Both the position numbers and the translations under genes were made by a program. The notes beneath the pieces are model-generated. The model did no database searches. It was not told the origin of the DNA and worked only from the letters and a program-made list of their open reading frames with translations. 64,000 nucleotides of DNA. Origin: Rhineura floridana. Its lineage: Eukaryota; Chordata; Lepidosauria; Squamata; Rhineuridae. The stretch lies in NCBI RefSeq assembly GCF_030035675.1, contig NC_084485.1:92462838-92526837 (forward strand), given 5' to 3'. Numbering within the stretch: position 1 is the first letter of the stretch; each line of letters opens with the position of its first letter. Positions 55,342-64,000 of this stretch are shown here, one piece after another.

Positions 55342-55495
55342 CTATTTATTTATTACATTTCTACCCCACCTTTCTTTTCATGATTGAAACCCAAGGCAGC
55401 TTACATATGGCTCCCAGGCAGTCTCCCATCCAGGCACCGACCAGACCTGACTCTGGAGCTGACCTTACGTGCCTTCAGACGATAGCCTGCTCTAC
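55342..55495 (-). mobile_element. 5S rRNA-derived SINE
   Basis: CCCAGGCAGTCTCCCATCCA then GGCACCGACCAGACCTGACT (55413-55452) is the reverse complement of the 3' half of vertebrate 5S rRNA with few changes; its internal promoter region follows in decayed form to about 55495. The left side ends in TATTTATTTATTACATTTC, a LINE-type tail. Head plus tail make this a 5S-SINE, not a 5S gene. Confidence 0.75.
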
Positions 55496-55499
55496 TCAA

Positions 55500-56525
55500 C
55501 CTTTTGAAAATAAATAAGGAACCTGACATTCTCTTTCACCCTTCCCCAGTTCTTTGTGCATTATCAATACAATCTCAATGTCATTTGCTTGCCCATGTAA
55601 CAGTTTTCACTATTCACTGAGAACCACTGATCTGGAAGCCTCTACAAAAAGCCATTGTTTATCAATTTGATCACTCTTCTAAAAAGAAATGGTGACAAAG
55701 CTGTTCTACTTTTATCCATTTGTAATCACTCATTTGATTTGCTGGAATTGGGAAGTTGACTATCATGAGAAATACTTTATGTAAGGATGGGATTCTAGTT
55801 ACCAGAAAATATCTCTCTATTCCCTTACTGTGTTAACTTCATGCAAATGGTGCTGAGAATTATCTGATGATGAAATGGCACACATGGAAGACACTCTCTG
55901 AAGGCATGTTAAAAATACCTTAAATGAATTATATCTGGCACCTTGAGTCATACCTTGAAGACAACAGGGGGCAAGCGCAAGCAGTGGAGCAATGGTGTTA
56001 ACTGCTTCCCCCCCCCAACAAAATACAGCACAGTGACTGCAAACCAGGATGAAGACATGGCAGTAGTGGCTCCTCAGCACAGGACAAGGTGAGCAGGCAA
56101 GTCCTTGCAAATTTCGTTTTTCCTTTCGACTTGTGCTAAACCCTGGTGAAAATATTCTGCTCCCACCCATAATGTTTCAAAGCAAACAGAGACATGTTCA
56201 TTGTAATGTCTGAATCAGCTGTTCCACATAGAATGGTGTTGGTGCCTGAGAATCAGCACCAATACTGAATGATAATATCTACCATCTAACCTTGATTTTA
56301 AAAAATCACTTAAAAAGCACAAACAATTCTTACTTTCCTCTCTAACAAATGCAGAGGTTTAAGGGATGCTTATCAGTGTCCAAGTTATTGTGGTGTTGAC
56401 CCTCCCACTGTGTTACCTAGCAGAAATTATGCCAGCCATACTTAACAATCTTAATGCCCCATCCCACAAAAGTTCAGACTTGATTACAAGCACTTTCTAA
56501 ATAAAAAGAGAAAAGCTTTTTAGCA
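55500..56525. other. Interval between CZIB and MAGOH
   Basis: No exon or clear repeat recognised. Confidence 0.4.
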
Positions 56526-56531
56526 TTTATT
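56526..56531 (-). terminator. MAGOH: MAGOH poly(A) signal
   Basis: AATAAA on the minus strand about 110 nt after the stop, implying a short 3' UTR. Confidence 0.75.
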
Positions 56532-56639
56532 AAATTCACTCAGTAAAAAATCTGACATACATAAAAGTCACAAGAGATAAGGAATGAAAAGTGACCCCAC
56601 CCAAAGAAAATTTACAGTACAAACTTAAATCCACACAAT

Positions 56640-56739
56640 TTAAATTGGCTTAATCTTGAAGTGTAATCCAATGAGACTGAAGACTAGACACTTGAGGTCC
56701 TGGACAAGGTAGTAAAACACTCTTAGACCTTCTGGATCC
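56640..56739 (-). CDS. MAGOH: MAGOH exon 5 and stop
   Basis: Encodes [20 protein letters not shown] and [12 protein letters not shown]. Acceptor is CTCTAG. Confidence 0.96.
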
Positions 56740-59700
56740 CTAGAGTGCAGAAGGAAAAACAAAAAAGATATTAAATATCTTTACATGTCCAAAGTGGTCA
56801 ACTGTTTCATTAACTCAGTAAGAGAATTTCCTAGCCACCTATCAAAACTCAAGCATCATTTGGAAGTACTACAAGACTTATTTGGCTGGCTTTTAGTAGC
56901 TGGAGATAAACCAGTCTGAGGTTTTAGCAAGGTGTTATTTTACAAAAGGGTTGTCATCAGGGTAGAATGAGTTAAATGAGTGAGCAAATAATGAAATGTC
57001 ATGGCTGAGACCAACTCCATTTGCTATTGTTCACATTTAGTTAAATTCTCATTAACAAAAATCAATAGCACAACTGTATTTCCAGCTCAGCCAGATCAGC
57101 GGTGTAGCAGTTAGACACCTAAAACAAGGCAGCTGGAGCAGACTTGCACTGCTTCTGTACCACCTCTCTCTCAAGCTCCTCTCTTACTGTATCCTTTTGT
57201 TGCTATTTGCACAGTCTTTATGATCCCTAGACAAAGCCTAGTTCCTGGTCTCACTAGAGAGAGTTACATAGAGCCTCTGAGGGAAAAACACATTATCAGG
57301 CTTGGCATAAGCATATTCACTTGGGGACATTGTACTGACTTTCAGGTATTGTTAGGATTGCAAATATATGTTTTAAGAATACCCAACTGTAGATTTTTGG
57401 AAGATTATTTATAAAATTGTACATCATACAGATAGGTATAGGAAAACAAAACAATCTTGTGATGATGGGCCATTCTGTTAAATGTACAAGAGAATGAGAT
57501 TCAGCAGCCCAGAACTACTTTCTCAATGCTGAACAAGAGAACTTCAAAATTCTACATTCTATAATGAGAATATAAATTTGGGCAAGAATCTTGATGCCAC
57601 AGGATTGAAGGAGCACATGTTTCAGTCTGTAGTCTTAGAAAGAAATCATATCAAAACACTTAACACCACTATCTAAGTGAATAGAGACAAAAGCCTTCTT
57701 GAAAAACAGCATTGCAATAGCCATAGTAGCTAATCAATAAAATAATTCATTTACTCTTCAAAGAGCACTTACTTGGACTGATTTACATCAATAAGAGAAC
57801 CAATTTTTGATGTGGTAAAAGAAATATGTTCATCACCGATTACAATTTCAAGCTCCTAGAAAATAGATCAATAACAAAATGACCATTTCACCATTTCATA
57901 TATATTACAATCCCTAATTCTCATTTTGAATTCCCTTATCTCAAAAGTCTTTCAAGATCTACTCATAGTTTACAACAAGATACTCTGTTCACCAAACTTT
58001 GGTCTAAGATTTCAATCCATCTGTTTTTAGAAACTGTAGCAGCTACAAGTTTACACATTGAGCTACATACACGGTCAACTTAAAACATTTGTATGGAAAG
58101 TAGGAAATTTGCTAACCTGCCGACCAACTCTGTCAGGGGGAGGCCATAATGCATCATCTTCTTTCGTAATTTCACTGTCATCAATTATCCTCTTTAGCTC
58201 CTCCATTACACTTTTGTGTACGTAGGCCTAAAAGCAGCATGTAAATATTAGTTAAAACTTAAAGTCTACTACAGGAATAAAAATGTGTGCATGTGCCATT
58301 TACCTACTGCCTTCTATTTTTGCCGAAGTACACTCTTCACTATCCACTGGAATAATTCAGAATGAGCTGAGCAATTATAGGGGAAAACATTTGCATTGAT
58401 AAATGAATTTGTATAGTGAATGCTAGATGTAACTTTGGGAAAACAGACAGATTATTTACGGCATTATTTGTAGTTTGCAGGTTTCCTGCTATCTAAATGC
58501 ATACACTTGAGATGTGTAGAGAGAAACAAAAAGTTAAAATATTACTAGCTACATTAAGACAGTTGCACTACGTACAGGCCAACTTTCAAGAATACAGCTA
58601 AAAGAGGTTCCACAGCTCTACAGTTAGGAACATAAGAAACGTAGTCAAAGAAACTAACAGGCAAACTTTCATGACCTGCAGTTATGTAAGCTTAGACATC
58701 CACTGGTAGCTCTAAATCACAAAAATACAGATAAAGTACACATGCTTTATTTTTATTACTTATGTAACTTTCACAAACGTGTGTTTTAATTAAAATCTAT
58801 ATTTTGATAGTTTTATGTTTTAATTGTTGTATCTGTATTGTAAGTGGCCCAGAGAACTTATGAATTAGGGCAGCTATATAAATTCAATAAATAACTTTAA
58901 CACAGACAACTTACCTCTTTTCTGATCATAACATCATTTTTATAATTGCTGTTGTTTGCATATCTCAGTTTGCCTGTTGAAATGGAGAATATTTCATTCA
59001 GAATTACACAAAATAGCAAGGCAATGCATAACTTGGGCTTCCTTTACAACTGTTTCCTGTTTGCGTCAGCAAAGCCTTGTCTGTGTTCTATAATCCAAGA
59101 GACTAAGGAATGGAATGGATCAAACCTGGGTGATTATTATTGCCCAGTACCTTTTAAAGACTGATGGCTTCTAAGCTTCTTTCTATTCAGCTTTCCTCAG
59201 CTCCTGACCAAGGGAACTGTTCTGGACCACCATTAGGAGTGACTTGCTCCCTCCTGGACCAGCCAACAGAGGAGGGCAGACAGATCAGCAACTCTCTGCC
59301 TTCAAGCTGAACAGATGTTTTCCTCCCACCTCCCTATCTCCACTTCATCCTTTACTCCCTTTGTCTTCCTTCCACCTTCGCAGTACCTGTTTCTGCATCA
59401 TGGCGTTCCCGAGCCCCCAGAAAGATCTGATTCCAGCACCCCTGCACCAATTGTGTCATTAGTTTTAATGCCATACAAGTAACTTCTGCACGGGCAGGAC
59501 TAGATGACCTACAACTCCTCCATCCAACTCTGGGACTTTAGCCCATTAGGGCCTTCAGATGACAGGCTACCACAGCCCAACCCCTCAAATGTAGGCCTCC
59601 CCAAGAACGTCATCCCGTCTCCCATACTGCCAGACATGCATCCTCAGGTATGTTCTTCCCCAGCCGATTTCCTCTGCTTCCTGGCGCGAAGTCCCTTCCT

Positions 59701-59904
59701 CCCTCCCTGATGCAACTCTCCTTTGACCCGACGTCCCACCAGGCCCGATGTTGCCGGTGAGTTGTGTCCCTGCCTGCCTTTCTGCTTCCTCCCCAACCGA
59801 AAAATGTGAACCTCACCGTCAGGACGGAACTCAAACTCGAGAAACTCGTGTCCGAACTTGCCCTTGTGCCCAACGTAATAACGCAAATAGAAATCGCTCG
59901 CCAT
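56640..59904 (-). CDS. MAGOH: MAGOH gene (mago nashi homolog), complete coding span
   Basis: MAGOH binds RBM8A/Y14 and is a core subunit of the exon junction complex, which marks spliced mRNAs for export, localisation, translation and nonsense-mediated decay. Coding exons on the minus strand: 59904-59817, 58973-58915, 58227-58117, 57855-57773, 56739-56640. They join in frame to 146 residues plus stop, exactly the length of human MAGOH, with almost identical sequence ([16 protein letters not shown] ... L-H-F-K-I-K-P-I). All introns are GT-AG. The N-terminus M-A-S-D lacks the extra two residues of the MAGOHB paralogue, and the position beside CZIB and CPT2 supports MAGOH. The presence of introns rules out a retrocopy. 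No defect seen. Confidence 0.97.
57773..57855 (-). CDS. MAGOH: MAGOH exon 4
   Basis: 83 nt encoding [20 protein letters not shown] and L-I-D-V-N-Q-S. Donor is CCAA/GTAAGT. Confidence 0.96.
58117..58227 (-). CDS. MAGOH: MAGOH exon 3
   Basis: 111 nt encoding [20 protein letters not shown], then [17 protein letters not shown]. Donor is CAG/GTTAGC. Confidence 0.96.
58790..58900 (+). mobile_element. L2-type LINE 3' terminus beside a MAGOH donor
   Basis: GTAAGTGGCCCAGAGAACTT and GCAGCTATATAAATTCAATA then AATAA is the tail seen at 61375-61440. It ends about 15 bp from the exon 2 donor (58914). Confidence 0.65.
58915..58973 (-). CDS. MAGOH: MAGOH exon 2
   Basis: 59 nt encoding [19 protein letters not shown]. 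Acceptor is TTCAACAG, donor is GAG/GTAAGT. Confidence 0.96.
59817..59904 (-). CDS. MAGOH: MAGOH exon 1
   Basis: ATG in context GGACATGG, encoding [20 protein letters not shown], then F-L-E-F-E-F-R-P-D. Donor is GACG/GTGAGG. Confidence 0.97.
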
Positions 59905-60120
59905 GTCCCAGGTGCCCACCGGCCCGCCGAGAAACCAGCATGCACTGCGCACAGAAAGCTCACTGAGAGCGGGCGCGTGTAATGTACGTCACCGAAGGGC
60001 AGGATTACGCAAGCGCACTCGGAAAAACAAAGGATGTGGTCCCCTTTACTTGTCACGGCTGTTTCCTGCTTGCGCGCGCACGAGAGCCCATAGATGAGCT
60101 AGAATCAAACGTCATGACAG
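59905..60120 (-). promoter_or_regulatory. MAGOH: MAGOH promoter region
   Basis: CpG-rich stretch (GCGCGCGCACGAGAGC near 60072, GAGCGGGCGCGTG near 59967) upstream of the start. No TATA box evident. It is bounded on the right by an L2 LINE. Confidence 0.55.
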
Positions 60121-60289
60121 ACACACACACATATTTCTGCTTCCATTTAAAATGTTCTATTTTGACTTTCAGTGCAAAGTACAAAGGGCTTTCGCCATAA
60201 AGAAGATGACAAGGTTTAAAAACAGCGATGCTCCTTTCATGTCGATTCACAGACATTTTTTTGAGGGTTTAAAAAAAGTTTCGGGGGGT

Positions 60290-61440
60290 GGGAAGGGAGA
60301 GAAACTGGCTGAGTTGGGAGTGGAAGGTACTGCATTGCGGTGGTGCTTGAGTTGCTCGCCACCCTGGACTCTCCAGTATGGGGCTCCACAGGGGTCTGTT
60401 CTGTCTCCCATGCTGTTCAACATCTACATGAAACTGTTGGGTGTGGTCATCCGGAGCTTTGGAGTGTGTTGCATCAGTATGCTGATGACACGCAGCTCTA
60501 TTTCTCCTTTTCATCTTCATCAGGTGAGGCTGTCAAAGTGCTGAAATAGACTGGATGAGGGCTAATAAACAGGTTTAATCCAGACAAGACTGAGATGCTG
60601 CTAGTGGGTGGTTCTTCTGACCAGATGGTAGATGTTCAACCTGTCCCGGATGGGGTGGCACTCCCCCTGAAGGAGCAGGTTCATAGCTTGGGGGTTCTCC
60701 TAGAACCATCTCTGTCACTTGAGGCTCACGGTGGCACCAACTACGGTTGGTGGCCCAACTACGTCCCTATCTGGACAGGGATAACCTGGCTTCAGTTGTC
60801 CATGCTCTGGTAACCTCCAAATTAGATTACTGCAATGCACTCTACGTGGGGCTGCCTTTGAAGACGGTTCGGAAACTGCCGCTTGTGCAAAATGCAGCAG
60901 CCAGATTGGTAACAGGGAACAGACGGTCCGAACACATAAAACCGATTCTGGCCCGCTTGCATTGGCAGCCTGTATGTTTCTGAGCTCGATTCAAGGTGCT
61001 GGTTTTAACCTATAAAGCCTTACACGGCTTGAGACCACAATACCTGATGGAACACCTCTCCCGATATGAACCCACCCATACACTACGCTCGACATCAAAG
61101 GCCCTTCTCCGGGTACCTACTCCATGGGAAGCTGGGAGTCTGGCAACAAAGGAGAAGGCCTTCTCAGTGGTGGCCCCCAAATTATGGAATGATCTCCCTG
61201 ACGATGTGCGCCTGGCGCCAACACTGTTATCTTTTTGGCACCAGGTCAAGACCTTCCTCGTCTCCCAGGCATTTTAGCATGTGTTTTAAATTGTTTAAAA
61301 TTTTTAAATTGTGTTTTAAATTGTTTTTAAAAGATGTGTTTTTAAATTTGTATATTTGTTTTAATGTTTTTAGTTACTGTAAACCGCCCAGAGAGCTTCG
61401 GCTATGGGGCTGTATATAAGTACAATAAATAAATAAATAT
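60290..61440 (+). mobile_element. L2-clade LINE, 5'-truncated, with 3' tail
   Basis: RT pieces: G-A-P-Q-G-S-V-L-S-P-M-L-F-N (about 60385-60425) and, in another frame, Y-A-D-D-T-Q-L-Y (about 60475). Then L-D-Y-C-N-A-L-Y-V-G-L-P-L-K (about 60820-60860), Q-N-A-A-A-R-L-V-T-G, and the C-terminus Y-K-A-L-H-G-L-R-P-Q-Y-L ... [11 protein letters not shown]. Ends in AATAAATAAATAAAT. Frameshifts and stops interrupt it, but it is better preserved than the other L2 copies. It starts about 390 bp upstream of the MAGOH start codon. Confidence 0.9.
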
Positions 61441-62224
61441 GAAGAGAAGACGTAGGTAGGGTAAGGTAGGGTTTTGAAACCAGTATTTTAGAATACCTGT
61501 GAATGGGCAGCACCATCCACCCAAAGGGGTGTCCTTGGTCGAAAGCCCAGATGGAGAGAGTGGTTTATAAGAGCCCTGCAGTATAGCCCACTGTTAACAT
61601 TGCAGGCTGGAGGTGGTACTGTGGTTGTTTGGATTTCTAGCCCCAAGTTTCCCATTCAAAACACCGGCCAGATTGCAATAATACCAAACTACTAGCGTTA
61701 CCCTCTCAGGTCCACTCCCAACGACCAGTGTGCGCACCACAGGCTTTATGCAGGTGTATTGTGCTTTTAAATGCATAAAACCCCAACGAAACTAAATTTC
61801 CAACACAAATTAAAGTCTGAGTTACAAGCCTTTGCTAACTTTTTTGGGGTGGTGGTGTAGACATGCTGTCGCCCAATTACAGCTATGTGAAAAACCTGGA
61901 ATTCTTCATTGTTTTCTACGTGCAGCTCTCACTTAAGGGGGAGGGGGAGGATAGGGACCAAAGATATCAAAAAGTTAAATCCTCCACCAATGGAGTGATC
62001 TACCTATTTCTTATTTCTACGGCCTATGGCGGCTTTCACTTCATCCCGAAAGTTTAGGCCTGTTTGTCACTGACAGATCTTCAAATGGTTTGATGAGTCT
62101 ATGGTTATTTCAGTACCTGTACTAGACGATGTTAAGAAAGTGACATGGTTGAAAACGGGTTGCAATTAAACGCAATACTCAGAAAAGAGCGAGATAGGCA
62201 GGGATGGTTAGCTATTTAAAGAAG
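61441..62224. other. Intergenic, no feature seen
   Basis: No exon, RNA gene or clear repeat recognised. The next gene in human order, LRP8, is not visible here. Confidence 0.4.
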
Positions 62225-62435
62225 AGAGTTCTTAAAGAGGCAAGAGTGCTCTCGGCTGCTGTGTGCTACCAACACCGTTGGAGGCAGTATGCCTCTGAAT
62301 ACCAGTTGCTGGGAATCGCAGATAGGAACAGCACGGTTGCACTCAGGTCCTGCTTGCAAGCTTTCCATCGGCATCTCGTTGGCCACAGTGAGAACAGGAT
62401 GATGGACAGACGAGATGGGCCTTTTGACTGATTAA
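62225..62435 (+). mobile_element. CR1-like LINE 3' end
   Basis: GAGGCAGTATGCCTCTGAAT, CCAGTTGCTGGGAATCGC, TTGGCCACAGTGAGAACAGG and GACAGACGAGATGGGCC match the family at 15529-15790. Confidence 0.7.
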
Positions 62436-62439
62436 GCTC

Positions 62440-63330
62440 TGTTTCTGGGTTGCTGAGCTAGGCTGAGTTGTAACAGGTGATGACAGGCAAAAATTCAGTT
62501 GGAATTTCCAGGTTAGCCAGAATTTCATCTTGGTAGCTACCCAAACAGGAGATTGCAAATTGGGGTGTGTGTGTAAAATCAGATGTTCTTTAAAATAAAA
62601 TAAAAAAAGCTTACACTCTGTCTATGCTCAGAAGCACTCTCCCTTTAGACCCCCCCTTCCCCTGTATTCCACTCAGTGTGGAGAGGCGATTGACATATTC
62701 TCAGAGGCAACCCTAAATTGACCAAGTGCCACCTTTTCCACTATAGAGATGTAGTGACGGAGAATGCTGCATGCCTGTTTCTGCATAGCATTCAGCTGAT
62801 AAAGGTACTGACGTGTTGAGAAGAAAAATACTGCAACTATACTGTTCACTGTTTAGCCAGGATATGTGAACTGTTTATTTTCTTTCAGGGTACAGCAACT
62901 CCAGAACTGGCCCCAGCAATTGCATTGGTTTTAATTGGGTAATCAAGTAGGGGTAAACTGGATTAAATTAGGAATTGCACAGAGTGCTAGAATCTTTATT
63001 TACTACAGCATTTCAGTGAACAGTACAACCATAAATCCCATTTGGGGTGTTTGTGGGATTGATGAAGGGTAGTCAGGGCTGTCTTCCTGCAGTAAACGTA
63101 TGCCCCAGCTACATTTTATCCACTGGTAATTTTCCAAGTGCAAACTCAAAGACAAAAGCACACTATGCAGTTCAGATATAACACATGGGAGGGGCAGAGA
63201 AGAGAGCTGTACTGGTGTAATGCTCATCCTATTCCCCACCATGTATCCTTTAAAAAACCACCAGTACAGGTGTGCACATCATAGAAAATCCACAATAGGG
63301 TGGGTCCTAACAATATACGTCTCAGGTGTC
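62440..63330. other. Intergenic, no feature seen
   Basis: No exon or clear repeat recognised on either strand. Confidence 0.4.
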
Positions 63331-63339
63331 AAAGGCCAG

Positions 63340-64000
63340 AGTAAATAGGTACATCTTCAGCATTCACCTAAAGCTGGTCAGTGAGGTTGCCAGACCCACC
63401 TTGGTAGGAAGGGAGTTCCACAATTTAGGGGCTGCCGCAGAGAATGCCCTCTCTTGGGCCACCACCCCGAGCTTCTGAGGGTGATGGAACTACCAAGAGG
63501 GCCCCCCTTTTGATTTTAACTCCTGAGAGGGTCTGTAGGGAGGGAGGCAGTCGCTCAGATATTTTGGACCTGTGTTGTTTAGGGCTTCAAACACTAGTGT
63601 GAGCACCTTTAACTAAATCTGGAAATGAACTGGCAACCAATGCGGCTGTTTTAAAATGGGTTATATGAGATCTAAAGAGAACCCCAGCTAATAATCTGGC
63701 TGCTGCATTTTGGAGCAGTTGAAGTTTCCGAGTCGTCTTCAAGGGCAGCCCCATGTAGAGAGCATTGCAATAATCTAGTCTGGAAGTTACCAGAGCATGG
63801 AGTACTGTGGCCAAGCCTTCTTTGTCCAAAAGGGGCCGAAGCTGGCAAACCAGCTGGAGCTGGAAAAAGGCACTCCTAGCCACTGAGGCCACCTGAGCCT
63901 CCAGTGACAATAATTCCAAGCTGGTTCACAGCCATAAACAATACATTTGTTGCTGACATTGAACTGTCCCTGAACTCTCCTTTTCACCCTTGCTCTCAAT
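63340..64000 (-). mobile_element. L2-clade LINE remnant running off the right edge
   Basis: On the minus strand: L-R-P-L-L-D-K-E-G-L-A-T-V-L-H-A-L, then V-T-S-R-L-D-Y-C-N-A-L-Y-M-G-L-P, and Q-N-A-A-A-R-L-L-A-G (about 63660-63850). The C-terminal A-P-K-L-W-N-S-L-P region decays toward 63400. Dead copy. Confidence 0.85.

Noticed and set aside
55411-55495. 5S rRNA gene or pseudogene
   Set aside because: Joined to a LINE-type tail and truncated, so a 5S-derived SINE explains it better.
56640-59904. MAGOHB or a MAGOH retrocopy
   Set aside because: Five exons with canonical introns, the M-A-S-D start and position beside CZIB and CPT2 identify the MAGOH locus.
61441-63330. LRP8 exons (next gene in human order)
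   Set aside because: No LRP8-like coding sequence could be seen on either strand; the gene is probably beyond the right edge.
1-64000. CRISPR arrays, riboswitches, operons or prokaryotic systems
   Set aside because: Spliced vertebrate genes and eukaryotic retroelements throughout; tandem repeats present are a microsatellite and a minisatellite without spacer structure.

Overview
This window is vertebrate nuclear DNA, most likely from a squamate reptile (lizard or snake). The evidence is four spliced, strongly conserved vertebrate genes in the order SLC1A7 - CPT2 - CZIB - MAGOH (the order known from human chromosome 1p32), embedded in typical squamate repeats: SINEs with Bov-B-like 3' ends (Sauria-SINE type), tRNA-derived SINEs, L2- and CR1-like LINEs, hAT-type MITEs and vertebrate Copia and chromovirus LTR elements. 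The species cannot be fixed from this alone.

Layout. 1-9207: intron 1 of SLC1A7 (minus strand), with the 3' part of an old Copia element at the left edge and several SINEs and MITEs. 9208-9348: first coding exon of SLC1A7 (glutamate transporter EAAT5); the rest of that gene lies left of the window. 9349-14371: the head-to-head interval between SLC1A7 and CPT2, holding an L2 LINE remnant, SINEs, an unassigned GC-rich block at about 12.9-13.5 kb and the CPT2 promoter. 14372-28645: complete CPT2 (plus strand, 5 coding exons, 665 codons). 33250-54042: complete CZIB (minus strand, 8 coding exons, 160 codons), convergent with CPT2. A young chromovirus (41236-46949) sits in its intron 4 in antisense orientation, and a polypurine minisatellite lies in its intron 3. 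56640-59904: complete MAGOH (minus strand, 5 coding exons, 146 codons). 59905-64000: GC-rich MAGOH promoter, then L2 and CR1-like LINE remnants to the right edge.

The host genes are not an operon; each is an independent housekeeping or tissue-restricted gene. CPT2 acts in mitochondrial long-chain fatty acid import, MAGOH in the exon junction complex, CZIB is a small zinc-binding protein and SLC1A7 a plasma-membrane glutamate transporter and chloride channel. All splice sites placed here keep the reading frame and give the family's usual protein lengths; one CZIB intron uses a GC donor.

I did not find a wholly new biological system. The most interesting items are: (a) the young chromovirus, whose primer-binding site is complementary to its own predicted RNA 5' end (self-priming, Tf1/sushi style) and whose pol frame runs deep into the 3' LTR; (b) the purine-rich minisatellite; (c) an unnamed repeat of about 930 bp present in inverted orientation 35 kb apart, on either side of the CPT2 body; (d) a SINE derived from 5S rRNA; and (e) the unexplained GC-rich block between SLC1A7 and CPT2. 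Coordinates of host exons were worked out base by base; repeat boundaries are by eye and approximate unless a target-site duplication is stated.
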